DNA of 16,479 nucleotides from Chloroflexota bacterium (lineage in GTDB: Bacteria > Chloroflexota > Anaerolineae > Aggregatilineales > Phototrophicaceae): contig QGUR01000076.1 in NCBI GenBank assembly GCA_003242205.1, positions 1-16,479 on the forward strand. Direction: 5' to 3'. Of this stretch, positions 7,383 through 16,085 are shown piece by piece. Below the pieces are notes generated by a model. That model searched no databases. It saw only the letters and a list, made by a program, of their open reading frames with translations, and was not told the DNA's origin. A program made the translations under genes and the position numbers. Every line of letters begins with the position of its first letter. The stretch's first letter is position 1.

Positions 7383-7814
7383 ATGGCTGGCGACGACGCG
7401 CCGCGCGACGCGGAAAGCGGGCAGAAGGGCGCGGGTGCGAACGACATTCCGCCGCTGGAATGGGCAGTCGCCATGCTCGGCGCGGGTCTTGTGATTGCGA
7501 CGCTGGGGTATCTGCTTCTGCTTGGGATCGGCCACGGGCAATCACCTCCCGACCTGCAAATTACCGTTCAGGCATACACAGCCGTCGAAAGTGGCTATCT
7601 GATCGAGTTCGAAGTTTTCAACCGGGGCTATCAGCCTGCCGCGCAGGTCACGGTGCAGGGCAGTCTGCGTGCTGGTGACATCGAAATCGAGACGAGCGAG
7701 ACGACGCTGGATTATGTGCCATCGCAGTCGTGGCGCGGCGGCGGGTTGTATTTTGCGAACGACCCCCGGAGCTATACGCTTGTTTTGCGCCCGCTCGGCT
7801 ACCAGCGGCCTTAA
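7383..7814 (+). CDS. TIGR02588 family single-span membrane protein
   Basis: 143 residues. The ATG at 7383 lies 11 bases after the TIGR02587 stop and is preceded by GAGAGGG. The same frame stays open upstream inside the previous gene, but that part is shadow sequence. It has a short polar N-terminus, one hydrophobic helix (about 27-50) and a C-terminal domain, probably extracytoplasmic, with a beta-sandwich look: GYLIEFEVFNRGYQPAAQV (71-89), VQGSL, then DYVPSQSWRGGGLYF (110-124) and LRPLGYQ (135-141). The N-x-G and AA-V-V-x-G pattern resembles immunoglobulin-like or CARDB-type folds. TIGR02588 proteins are recorded as obligate partners of TIGR02587, so the two likely form a membrane complex. 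Function is unknown. Confidence 0.85.
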   Translation: MAGDDAPRDAESGQKGAGANDIPPLEWAVAMLGAGLVIATLGYLLLLGIGHGQSPPDLQITVQAYTAVESGYLIEFEVFNRGYQPAAQVTVQGSLRAGDIEIETSETTLDYVPSQSWRGGGLYFANDPRSYTLVLRPLGYQRP

Positions 7815-7826
7815 GGTCGCGGCCCT

Positions 7827-10800
7827 CTATTCGGACGGGTTGAGCGTCACCGGGACATAGGCCGTTGGGAAAACGACCCGGTCATTATGTAACGCCTCGA
7901 TCACCACCAGCCCCGGCGTATCGGGAGCGACATCTTCGGGCAGTTCGAGCGTGAACGTGACGCGCGAAAGCGCTCCCGGCGTAAATTCGGCTGCGCGGGA
8001 GGTTCTGGCATAGACGGTCGCCGCGTCCGGGCTGATAACGTGGATGCGCCATTCGCGCACCGGATAGGGCCGCACATGCGGGTTGCCAAAGGTCGCGGTG
8101 ACGGTCACGGTCTCCGCGCCGGACGTTACTGCTGCATCGACCACATACAGGCGGCCCGTGCTGGCGACTTCAAGCAGCGAGGCGAACTCCGGCGGCTGTG
8201 CCTCGGCTTCGGGCGTTAATGGCGTAACCGCTGCGTCACCGTCTGCTCCAAAGGCGCGCGCAGCCCACGTTGCGCCGGCTTCGACCGCCCGGGCCAGCGC
8301 TGCTTCGGCGTCATTCAGCCGCCCCGCGTCGCGGGCGATTTCCGCCTCTATCAGCGCATGCATCTGCGCGGCGATATTGTCTTGCCAGCGGTCGGGATGG
8401 AGGAACCGGTTGGCGGCCACTGCGTCGGGATCGGTGGCGGGCGCGAGAATGTCCAGCGCGCGCTGTGTCTGGCCCTGCACCAGCGCCAGCGAAGCGCGTG
8501 TGACGAGGTCGCGCGGGTCAACCTCCGCGCCGGCGATGCGATTCTGCCAGCTTTCGGCGGTTTCCCAGCGCCCTTCGGACATTAACAGCGCTACCCGCGC
8601 GCGTACCGCGTCCGGCTGGTCATAACTGGCAAGCCGGTCCCATGCGGTGGCATTGCGCTCGGTCGCTTCGATCACCCGGTCGAGTTCCGGCGCATCCAGA
8701 AGATAGAAGAAGGGTTCGGTCAGCAGCGTTCGCGCGGCCAGAACGGCCGTATTGGCGGCTTTGCTCGACAGCGCAGCCAGCAGCACTTGCTCGCCGGCTT
8801 CTGGCGCGCCCAGTGCGACGTGAGTCCCGGCCAGCGCATCGGTGATGAGCGCCTGTTCCGGATAGGCAGCGTTCAGCCACTGCCATAAGGGCAGGGCTGC
8901 GCTGTCTTGCGCCGCGAGCAGCAGGGAGAACGCCTGCCCGTATACCGCCAGATCGTCATCGCCCAACGCCTGCCAGCGTTCGGCTATCGCCAGCCAGTCG
9001 GGATTGCCGGGCTTGCCGGTGTCAAATGCTTTGCCGGTCCAGCGCTCGGTCAACTGGCTTGTGTAGAGCCGGTTCATCTCCGCGAACAGTTCGTCACGCG
9101 CATCCGCTTCGAGGCCGGAGGCGTTTACGCGGAAAATCTCGTAGCCGGGCGACGAACCGAGATGCTCGAAGCGATCCGGTTGCATCACCATCTGCGGCAA
9201 CCGGCTCAGGTCCGCGCGCATGACGATATGTGTCACGCCTGTCTCGCGCAGAAAAGCGAGGTCCTGGCTGTCGAGCCAGGGCGCGGGTGGGTTTTCCTCG
9301 CTCATGAAGCGTGCTGTGGGAGCGTAATTCGGGTTGCTATTCGGACGCGCGCCGGTAATCAGCGTTCGCGGCACGCTTTCGGTGATGAAATTCCCGACAT
9401 CGTTCGGAGACACGATGATATGTCGCCCTTGTTGGGGCAGAAGATCGCGCAGGACGTCCGTCATTTGCAGGTCGGCAGGCTGCACATCACGGCCAAGCTG
9501 TAGAGCGTTCGATGCCCTGATCTGGTCGCGCGCGCTGGCAGGGATGGGAAAAGGCTCCAGCAGCAGCGCCAGCATCGCGGCTGCGGCTGCGGCTGCCACG
9601 ACCAGATTGGCCTGCCATGTTCTGTTTCCCGCGACCGCCGATAACAGGCTGTGGGCTGCCCAACCCAGAATGACGCCGACGGGGACGGCAAAAATCAGGC
9701 TGGCAATGACAGTTGGCGATGTCAGGCCTGTCACAATCGGCGTCAGGCCGGGGGTGAACAACAGGATCATGGTTGTGGCCGTTGACGCAAAGACATACTT
9801 CGCGGTCAGGCTGCGCCGCCAGTACAGGCCTGCCAGCAATCCAAGGGCCGTCGCCACGATAATCGCCGGGTGATAAAAAACGCTCTTCGGGCTGACGATA
9901 TAGGTGTCGCCGATAAGCGGCACGTTGGACAGCGGCAGCAGGTCTCCGCGCGGGTCGCCTGTTGGCTCATCCTCGTCAATGGGGGCCGCGTCCGCATCGA
10001 CAAGCGGCACGCCGGTCGATGCAACCTGTGGTATGGCAATCCGGCCGCGCTGCGTGCGTTGAATGTAGGGCATGCCGAACAGCACGACGCAGACAAGCCC
10101 AAGGGTGAACGCCTGCGCGAGTCGCTGGCGTGTGGGTTGCGCCAGCCACCACAGGATGGTCGTCGCGCCAATCGTGTACAAAAACGTCATGATCGGGCGG
10201 GCGTGTAAGATGCTGAGCATGCCCCCGATCAGGAAAACCAGCAGCAGATGACGGGCAGACGGACGCCGCAGGTAAGCGGCCGCCGCCATGAGCGCCAGCG
10301 GAGCGCCGATGGCTGTCGCCATCGTCCGCAACGTATTGACCTGAAACAGCGAAAACTGGCCGATAACCAGCGTGGACTGGCGGTAGACGAGACCATCAAC
10401 GGTCATCAGCCCGACCAGCGTCAGCGCCGCGGCGCTGAGAACGGCCGTGCGCTCGTTGCGGGAAAGCTCATAGGCCATGCCAAAGACCGCCAGCGGCGCT
10501 GTCCAGACGAACAGCGGCGTCAGGTGATACCAGATGATGTCGGCTTCGGATAGGCCGGAAGTCATCGCCCACGCAGCGTGGTTATAGGTCCAGCCGTCGA
10601 AATCCCAGCGGGTGGCGCCGTAATGGACATTCAGCCGCCGGCTGTCGATGGTGGGGTCGTCGGGATCATGCGCGAGCCAGTTGGCGAGTTCGACAAAGAC
10701 CGTCTGGTCTTCATAACCGCTGAAGCGGAAGCGGTTGCGCTCGATGCCGACGGCCAGCACGATGGCGCAGCTCAGTAAAAGCAGCAGGTAGAGTGGGAGG

Positions 10801-11186
10801 CGACTCCACTCAAATTGCCACGGCTGCGCTTCATCCTCGTCCGGGCGAGAGGGCAGCAGGGCCAGAACAGCCATGAGGCCGTGCAGCAGAAGCAGGTAGT
10901 GCGGAACCGGGACCTGAAGCAGCCGCGCTGCGCCGCCCAGCGTGATTGTCAGGGCCAGACCGGCGGCCAGTACCCATACGAAGCGCATGACCGGATGGGC
11001 CACGCGGTCTTTTCCGAGCGCTCGCGCGAGCAGATAGCCGGGCAAATAGACCAAAAACAGCACCGTCAGCGGCAGCGCCGCTTCATGTCCGTAAAATGGG
11101 CGACTTAGCGTAAAGGCCAGCGACAGCAGGACGAGGCTGATGCGAAGCAGGGTCGGGAGCGCCCGCCCGGAAGCGGTGAAGGTCAT
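7827..11186 (-). CDS. Large polytopic membrane protein with TPR-like and beta C-terminal regions (GT-C-like)
   Basis: 1119 residues that I cannot assign to a named family with confidence. Residues about 12-545 hold a dozen or more hydrophobic spans. A long polar loop follows the fifth span (about 150-215), with GYEDQTVFVELANW (157-170) and DFDGWTYNHAAWAM (195-208). Acidic residues in such a loop are typical of GT-C lipid-linked sugar transferases, so that is the best guess. Residues 560-690 form a soluble domain (HIIVSPNDVGNFITE, VPRTLITG). Residues about 695-980 are alpha-helical and Ala/Leu-rich in a TPR-like pattern (EGRWETAESW, ALVQGQTQRALDIL, DAGRLNDAEAALARA). Residues 1005-1119 look like a beta-sandwich. 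The ATG at 11186 has only a distant AGAGGA, about 13 bases away. It converges on the TIGR02588 gene with a 12-base gap. Assembly or modification of cell-envelope glycans is plausible but unproven. Confidence 0.8.
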   Translation of the reverse strand: MTFTASGRALPTLLRISLVLLSLAFTLSRPFYGHEAALPLTVLFLVYLPGYLLARALGKDRVAHPVMRFVWVLAAGLALTITLGGAARLLQVPVPHYLLLLHGLMAVLALLPSRPDEDEAQPWQFEWSRLPLYLLLLLSCAIVLAVGIERNRFRFSGYEDQTVFVELANWLAHDPDDPTIDSRRLNVHYGATRWDFDGWTYNHAAWAMTSGLSEADIIWYHLTPLFVWTAPLAVFGMAYELSRNERTAVLSAAALTLVGLMTVDGLVYRQSTLVIGQFSLFQVNTLRTMATAIGAPLALMAAAAYLRRPSARHLLLVFLIGGMLSILHARPIMTFLYTIGATTILWWLAQPTRQRLAQAFTLGLVCVVLFGMPYIQRTQRGRIAIPQVASTGVPLVDADAAPIDEDEPTGDPRGDLLPLSNVPLIGDTYIVSPKSVFYHPAIIVATALGLLAGLYWRRSLTAKYVFASTATTMILLFTPGLTPIVTGLTSPTVIASLIFAVPVGVILGWAAHSLLSAVAGNRTWQANLVVAAAAAAAMLALLLEPFPIPASARDQIRASNALQLGRDVQPADLQMTDVLRDLLPQQGRHIIVSPNDVGNFITESVPRTLITGARPNSNPNYAPTARFMSEENPPAPWLDSQDLAFLRETGVTHIVMRADLSRLPQMVMQPDRFEHLGSSPGYEIFRVNASGLEADARDELFAEMNRLYTSQLTERWTGKAFDTGKPGNPDWLAIAERWQALGDDDLAVYGQAFSLLLAAQDSAALPLWQWLNAAYPEQALITDALAGTHVALGAPEAGEQVLLAALSSKAANTAVLAARTLLTEPFFYLLDAPELDRVIEATERNATAWDRLASYDQPDAVRARVALLMSEGRWETAESWQNRIAGAEVDPRDLVTRASLALVQGQTQRALDILAPATDPDAVAANRFLHPDRWQDNIAAQMHALIEAEIARDAGRLNDAEAALARAVEAGATWAARAFGADGDAAVTPLTPEAEAQPPEFASLLEVASTGRLYVVDAAVTSGAETVTVTATFGNPHVRPYPVREWRIHVISPDAATVYARTSRAAEFTPGALSRVTFTLELPEDVAPDTPGLVVIEALHNDRVVFPTAYVPVTLNPSE
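9577..9594. repeat. Three tandem GCGGCT hexamers inside the large membrane gene
   Basis: Three exact copies of GCGGCT lie within the minus-strand 1119-residue gene and encode part of a seven-alanine run (about residues 531-537) in a predicted membrane helix. A change in copy number would add or remove two alanines without a frameshift. It is probably neutral low-complexity coding sequence. Confidence 0.6.
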
Positions 11187-11234
11187 CGTGTGAACGGAAT
11201 CCTCTGGCCGTAGGTGTGGTTGTTATCGCAGGTG

Positions 11235-11240
11235 ATTATA
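11235..11240 (-). promoter_or_regulatory. Possible -10 element for the large membrane protein gene
   Basis: The minus strand reads TATAAT here, 48 bases before the ATG at 11186, giving a predicted leader of about 42 bases. No recognisable -35 sits 16-18 bases upstream, so this is tentative. I see no convincing plus-strand promoter for the aldolase gene and no hairpin worth calling in the rest of the 290-base intergenic region 11187-11476. Confidence 0.3.
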
Positions 11241-11476
11241 GTGGCATTATGGCCGCGCCCATTGTACCCGTTCTGCTGCCTGCTTCCAGACGCAAGCTCG
11301 CCCATGGCCTGCCAGGACATTCCTCCACAATCGGGAACCGAATATCACATGCCGCCGGTTGGCCACGCCGTTTTGCGGGCGCGCGATGGTAAACTAATTG
11401 CTAACGATCTGAGTACACGCAAACCGGAGCCGGCTGGCACAGCTTCCGGGCCGGTGAAGAGGTGAACCTGACTATC

Positions 11477-12763
11477 ATGAATTTCGACATGCTGCCCCCT
11501 CGCTCGCAACTTGTCGAGGTGCTGACGCGCATCTACAACCAGGGGCTGACGACGACCTCTGGCGGCAACCTGTCGATTCTCGATGACAACGGCGATCTTT
11601 GGATCACGCCCTCAGGTATCGACAAGGGGGCGCTGTCTCCTGAAGACATCGTCTGCGTCCGCGCCGATGGCACGATCGTTGGCCGCCATAAGCCGTCGGT
11701 GGAATACCCGTTCCACTGGATGATCTACCGCGCCCGTCCGGACCTGAGAGCGCTGGTTCACGCGCATCCGCCCGCGCTGGTTTCGTTCAGCATCGTGCGC
11801 AAGACGCCGAATACCTGCATTACCCCACAATCGCGCGACATCTGCGGGCTTGTCGGCTACGCGCCGTACGCGCTGCCGGGCAGCGAAGCGCTGGGCGAGC
11901 AGATCGCGGCGACGTTCTCGCAGGGTTTCAATTCGGTATTGCTGGAAAATCATGGCGTCGTGACCGGCGGCCAGAACCTGACACAGGCGTTCCAGCGCTT
12001 TGAAACGCTGGAGTTCTGCGCCCAGATCAACCTGCTGGCGGCAAAGCTCGGCAACCTGCAGACTCTGACCGATGACCAGATTCGGCTGTTCTATCATTCC
12101 GATCACCACCTGCCGGAATTTGTTCCCGAACGGCATTCGAGCCGCGAACTGGAACTGCGCCATGACATCTGTCGTTTTGTGCGCCGCGCTTATGCCCGCC
12201 GCCTGATGATCAGTACCGGAGGCACGGTGTCCGTCCGCGTGCAGGACGACACTTTCCTCATCACGCCTTTTGGCGTCGATCGCTATTACCTGAACCCGGA
12301 GGATATCGTGCTGGTTCAGGACGGCAAGCGAGAGGCCGGCAAGCTGCCCAGCCGCGCTGTTAAGCTGCACCAGCAGATTTATCGCGACCATCGCGACATC
12401 GACTGCATCATGACGGCGCAGCCGCCAAACGCGACTACCTACAGCATCGTCAGCCGGAAATTCGACACGCGCACGATTCCCGAAAGCTATATCGTGCTGC
12501 GTGATATTCCCATTGCGCCTTACGGCCTGACCTATACCGATCCGCGCGCCATTTCGGCCATGATCCGGCCAGACGCGCCGGTCATTCTGCTGCAAAACGA
12601 CGCGGTGCTGGCAACCGGAAAGAGCCTGTTGCAGACGTTTGACCGGCTGGAGGTCGCCGAATTCAGCGCTCAGGCGTTGATCAACAGCCTGCATCTCGGC
12701 GAACTGGTGCCGATTGCGGACGAAGAACTGCGCGATCTGCGGAGGCAATTCAAGCTGTCGTGA
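11477..12763 (+). CDS. Tandem class II aldolase/adducin protein, second domain degenerate
   Basis: 428 residues from the ATG at 11477, with GAGGTGA at 11459-11465 eleven bases upstream; an in-frame GTG at 11462 would add five residues. Two class II aldolase domains lie head to tail. The first (about 6-195) keeps the FucA/AraD-type site: the Glu of PSVEYPFH (Glu76), the two metal His of VHAHPP (His95, His97) and the third in LENHGVV (His159). It also has SGGNLS and ITPSGIDK phosphate-binding-like segments (about 28-50). The second (about 225-410) keeps the scaffold (STGGTVSV, ITPFGVDR, LNPEDIVLV), but the equivalents are Ala294, Thr313, Gln315 and Asp375. So domain one could be a metal-dependent sugar-phosphate aldolase or epimerase, while domain two looks non-catalytic. 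Substrate is unknown. The mannosidase gene follows 134 bases later, with its own promoter. Confidence 0.88.
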   Translation: MNFDMLPPRSQLVEVLTRIYNQGLTTTSGGNLSILDDNGDLWITPSGIDKGALSPEDIVCVRADGTIVGRHKPSVEYPFHWMIYRARPDLRALVHAHPPALVSFSIVRKTPNTCITPQSRDICGLVGYAPYALPGSEALGEQIAATFSQGFNSVLLENHGVVTGGQNLTQAFQRFETLEFCAQINLLAAKLGNLQTLTDDQIRLFYHSDHHLPEFVPERHSSRELELRHDICRFVRRAYARRLMISTGGTVSVRVQDDTFLITPFGVDRYYLNPEDIVLVQDGKREAGKLPSRAVKLHQQIYRDHRDIDCIMTAQPPNATTYSIVSRKFDTRTIPESYIVLRDIPIAPYGLTYTDPRAISAMIRPDAPVILLQNDAVLATGKSLLQTFDRLEVAEFSAQALINSLHLGELVPIADEELRDLRRQFKLS

Positions 12764-12795
12764 GGCAGTTGCTCCAGCCTCAGGACGGCAACAAC

Positions 12796-12823
12796 TTGCC
12801 AGTTTATTTCCCACTCTTACAAT
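12796..12823 (+). promoter_or_regulatory. Sigma-70-like promoter of the alpha-mannosidase gene
   Basis: TTGCCA (12796-12801) and TACAAT (12818-12823) are each one base from consensus and are separated by 16 bases. The predicted start is near 12830, giving a leader of about 68 bases. This makes the mannosidase separable from the aldolase gene, although read-through remains possible because only a weak hairpin (GGCAA/TTGCC, 12787-12800) follows the aldolase stop. Confidence 0.45.
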
Positions 12824-12834
12824 TGACAGCGGCA

Positions 12835-12866
12835 AGCCACCGGAATGCGCCTGCACGCCGGTGGCT
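12835..12866 (+). other. Leader hairpin upstream of the alpha-mannosidase
   Basis: AGCCACCGG (12835-12843) and CCGGTGGCT (12858-12866) form a perfect 9-pair stem with a 14-base loop, within which TGC and GCA can also pair. It would sit a few bases from the predicted transcript 5' end and 19 bases before the AAGGAG at 12886. No T-run follows, so a terminator is unlikely; 5'-end protection of the mRNA or a protein-binding site is possible. Confidence 0.5.
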
Positions 12867-12897
12867 GAGCATGTATGGATAAATCAAGGAGCCCAGA

Positions 12898-15800
12898 GTG
12901 CTGCACGCTTCCCGCCTGACCTCTCGTAAAATCACCCGCCGCCTGCAACTGATACGCCCGCTGATTTACCGGCGACAGCAGCCGCTGCCGGATTTCCGTT
13001 TTCTTGAGCTGCCGGGGCCGGAAAAGACACCCTACGTACAGCCGGAAGTGGACGACTCGGACTGGACGGTTATCCCGGCCAACAGCTACTGGGCCGGGCG
13101 GCTGACAAATTTTGTGTTACGCACGCAATTCGCGCTGCCGGAGGGTTGGACCACAGACGCGCCGGTCATGCTGTATCTGCCGCTGGGCGAACCGGGCGAT
13201 TTTTCGCACCCGGAAGCCCTGATGTATATCGACGGCGAGCCGTATGCCGCCTGCGACCGGCATCATCAGGAAGTTCGTCTGTCCGAACGCTGGCTGGATG
13301 GCGCGACGCACACGCTTGCTCTGCACGGCTGGACTGGCTTGCACGCCGCGCCGTATCCCCGCCTGCCGCACGCGCGCCTGTTCATGCAGCAGTGCGCGCT
13401 CGTTCAGGTCGATCAACCGACGCGCGATTTCGTGGCGCGCGCGCGTGTAGCGCTCGGCGTAGCCGAGTTGCTCGACGAGGATGATCCGGCGCTCGGTCGC
13501 CTGCTCAACGCGCTGGACGCTGCGTTCATGTGCCTCGACCTGCGCGAGCCGTTTGGCGATCACTTTTATGCCTCGGTGCCGTATGCGGCCCAGACACTGG
13601 AAGAAGGCATCCGCGCGGCGGGCGCGCCACTCGATGTGGATGTGATCGGCGCGGGGCACGCGCACATCGATGTCGCGTGGTTGTGGCCGCTGGCGCAGAC
13701 GCGGCAGAAGGCTGCGCGCACGTTCTCGACCGTGCTCCGGCTGATGGAAGACTTCCCTGAATATCATTTCACGCAGAGCCAGCCCCAGCTTTACCGGTAC
13801 GTCGAAGAGGATCAGCCCGCGCTGTTCGAACAGATCCGCGAGCGCGTGGCCGAGGGCCGCTGGGAAGTGATCGGCGGTTCGTGGGTCGAGCCGGATTGCA
13901 ACGCCAGCGGGGCCGAAGCGTTGGTGCGGCAGTTTCTGCTTGGCAGGCGATATTTCCGGGAGCGCTTTGGCGACGTCGAGACGCCTGTTTTCTGGCTGCC
14001 CGACACGTTTGGTTATCCCTGGGCGCTGCCGCAGTTGATCGCGCGCGCCGGCATTCGATACTTCATCACGCACAAGATTAGCTGGAACCAGTTCAACCGC
14101 CTGCCTTATCAGACGTTCTGGTGGCAGGGTCTGGATGGCACGCGGGTGTTGACTCATTTCATCACGACGCCTGAGTTTCCGCCTTCCGTCGATCTGCCTT
14201 ATTCAACGACCTATAACAGCCAGATGCGTCCGGTGGAGCTGATCGGCACCTGGCGTAACTACTTGCAAAAAGAGCAGAATTCGCAACTGCTGACGGTCTA
14301 TGGATATGGCGATGGCGGCGGCGGCCCGACGCGGGAGATGCTGGAGGACGCTCGCGCGCTGGCCGAGCATCCGGGCGCGCCCCGGCTGCGTCTGGGGACG
14401 GTGCGCGACTTTATGCGCCATGTCGAGGCCAGCAGCGCTGCTCTTCCGGTCTGGAACGGTGAGCTTTATCTCGAATATCATCGCGGCACGTATACCAGCC
14501 AGGCCCGCACCAAACGCAATAATCGCAAGGCCGAAATTGCCCTGCACAATGCCGAGTTCCTCGCCGCCTGGGCTGCGCTAACGGCCGGTTACCGCTATCC
14601 CCATGACGTGCTAAACCGCGCCTGGGAGCTGGTGTGCCTGAACCAGTTCCACGACATTTTGCCGGGCTCGTCAATCGGCGAGGTTTACGTTGACAGCCAG
14701 CGCGACTATGAGGCCATTTTTGCGCTGGCCGAGCAGGTGCGTTCCGAAGCGCTGGCAGCGCTGGCACGTCGCCTGCCCGCCGGAGCAGACGTGCTGGTCA
14801 TCAATCCGACGCCTTTTGGCGGCAGGCGGCTGGCGTTCGTTCCGGAAGCGAGCGGCGTATCATTTACGCTGGAAACGTCCGGGCAGCCGCTGGTTTCGCA
14901 GGCCGTGGATGGCGGCGTGTTGGTCGATGTGCCGCACGTCGATGCTTACGGCGCGATTACGCTTTCGCAGGCAGCAGAGGCGGCGGCGTCTCCGGAGGAC
15001 GCGGTCACTGCATGGCAGCAGGGCGATCTGATCGTGCTGGAGAATGCCGTGCTGCGCGTCGAGATCGACAGCAACGGCGATGTGGTGCGCGTTTTTGACC
15101 GCGAGGCGGAGCGTGAAGTTCTGGCTCCGGGCCAGCGGGGCAATATCCTGCAGGCGTTTGAAGACCGCCCGTTGAATTTCGACGCCTGGGACATCGACAT
15201 TTTCTTCGAGGACAAGCAGTGGGAGGCCGAACCGGCCTATCATATTGCCGTCATCGAAACAGGGCCGCTGCGCGCGGCGGTTGAAGTGCGACGGCGGCTG
15301 GACCAGAGCGACATTCACCAGCGCATTTATCTGTACCGCAATTCGCGGCGCATCGACTTCGACACGTGGGTCGACTGGCGCGAACGCCATGTGCTCCTCA
15401 AGGCTGCGTTTCCGGTCGATATCCTCAGCCCGACGGCGACCTATGACATCCAATGGGGCAACATCGAACGCCCGACTCATCGCAATACATCCTGGGACTG
15501 GGCGCGGTTTGAGGTGTGCGCGCATAAGTGGGCCGATCTCAGCGAGGGCGACTACGGCGTCAGCCTGCTGAACGATTGCAAGTATGGCTACGATGTTCAC
15601 GACAACGTCCTGCGGCTGACGTTGCTTAAGAGCGCGACCGAGCCGGACCCGAACGCCGATTTGGGTGAGCACCGTTTTACCTACAGCCTGTTGCCACACC
15701 GGGGCGACTGGCGCAACGGCACGGTCGCCGAAGGCTATGACCTTAACAATCCGCTGGCCGGCATCCGCGTGACCGGCAGCGGCAACGGCGCTCAGCCGCT

Positions 15801-16077
15801 CGATCTGTCCGCGCTGGTGTCGGTTGATCGCCCCAACGCGATCATCGAAACGGTGAAGCTGGCGGAAGACGGCAACGGCGTGATCGTCCGGCTTTATGAG
15901 AACGAGCGCACGCGCGGCCCGGTCAGGTTATCGACCTCATTCACGCTCGCGGAGGTTTGGGAATGCAACCTGCTTGAAGAAAACGAGCAGGCGCTTGCCA
16001 TCGAGGATGGCGGGACGGCGCTGATCCTGAACCTCACGCCTTATGCCATTCGCACGCTGCGGCTGGTTCCTCGCTAA
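12898..16077 (+). CDS. Alpha-mannosidase, GH38, Ams1/MAN2C1 type
   Basis: 1059 residues, no signal peptide, so cytoplasmic. It starts at GTG, supported by AAGGAG at 12886-12891 six bases upstream. The N-terminal beta region (about 30-170; SYWAGRLTNFVLR at 63-75) is the one seen in Ams1/MAN2C1-like enzymes. The catalytic domain begins at GAGHAHIDVAWLWP (251-264). The Zn ligands, by analogy with Golgi mannosidase II, are His256, Asp258, Asp369 and His585 (NQFHDILPGSS, 582-592). Asp369 in WLPDTFGYP is the nucleophile. YGYGDGGGGPT (468-478) is also a family motif. A C-terminal beta-sandwich region runs from about 640 to 1059. It should remove alpha-linked mannose from small oligosaccharides with retention of configuration. 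The gene has its own promoter and a strong terminator. A mannan or glycan scavenging role is inference. Confidence 0.96.
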   Translation: MLHASRLTSRKITRRLQLIRPLIYRRQQPLPDFRFLELPGPEKTPYVQPEVDDSDWTVIPANSYWAGRLTNFVLRTQFALPEGWTTDAPVMLYLPLGEPGDFSHPEALMYIDGEPYAACDRHHQEVRLSERWLDGATHTLALHGWTGLHAAPYPRLPHARLFMQQCALVQVDQPTRDFVARARVALGVAELLDEDDPALGRLLNALDAAFMCLDLREPFGDHFYASVPYAAQTLEEGIRAAGAPLDVDVIGAGHAHIDVAWLWPLAQTRQKAARTFSTVLRLMEDFPEYHFTQSQPQLYRYVEEDQPALFEQIRERVAEGRWEVIGGSWVEPDCNASGAEALVRQFLLGRRYFRERFGDVETPVFWLPDTFGYPWALPQLIARAGIRYFITHKISWNQFNRLPYQTFWWQGLDGTRVLTHFITTPEFPPSVDLPYSTTYNSQMRPVELIGTWRNYLQKEQNSQLLTVYGYGDGGGGPTREMLEDARALAEHPGAPRLRLGTVRDFMRHVEASSAALPVWNGELYLEYHRGTYTSQARTKRNNRKAEIALHNAEFLAAWAALTAGYRYPHDVLNRAWELVCLNQFHDILPGSSIGEVYVDSQRDYEAIFALAEQVRSEALAALARRLPAGADVLVINPTPFGGRRLAFVPEASGVSFTLETSGQPLVSQAVDGGVLVDVPHVDAYGAITLSQAAEAAASPEDAVTAWQQGDLIVLENAVLRVEIDSNGDVVRVFDREAEREVLAPGQRGNILQAFEDRPLNFDAWDIDIFFEDKQWEAEPAYHIAVIETGPLRAAVEVRRRLDQSDIHQRIYLYRNSRRIDFDTWVDWRERHVLLKAAFPVDILSPTATYDIQWGNIERPTHRNTSWDWARFEVCAHKWADLSEGDYGVSLLNDCKYGYDVHDNVLRLTLLKSATEPDPNADLGEHRFTYSLLPHRGDWRNGTVAEGYDLNNPLAGIRVTGSGNGAQPLDLSALVSVDRPNAIIETVKLAEDGNGVIVRLYENERTRGPVRLSTSFTLAEVWECNLLEENEQALAIEDGGTALILNLTPYAIRTLRLVPR

Positions 16078-16085
16078 CCACGAGC

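Noticed and set aside
12823..12828. Perfect TTGACA upstream of the alpha-mannosidase considered as a -35
   Set aside because: Nothing like a -10 lies 16-18 bases downstream; the TTGCCA/TACAAT pair just before it fits much better.
11612..12856. 414-codon open frame on the minus strand across the aldolase gene
   Set aside because: Antisense to a gene with clear family motifs. The product is rich in Arg, Gln, His and Asp without any fold pattern, the usual signature of a shadow frame.
13117..14157. 346-codon open frame on the minus strand across the alpha-mannosidase
   Set aside because: Antisense to the GH38 catalytic domain, with low-complexity Arg-rich product and no start signals.
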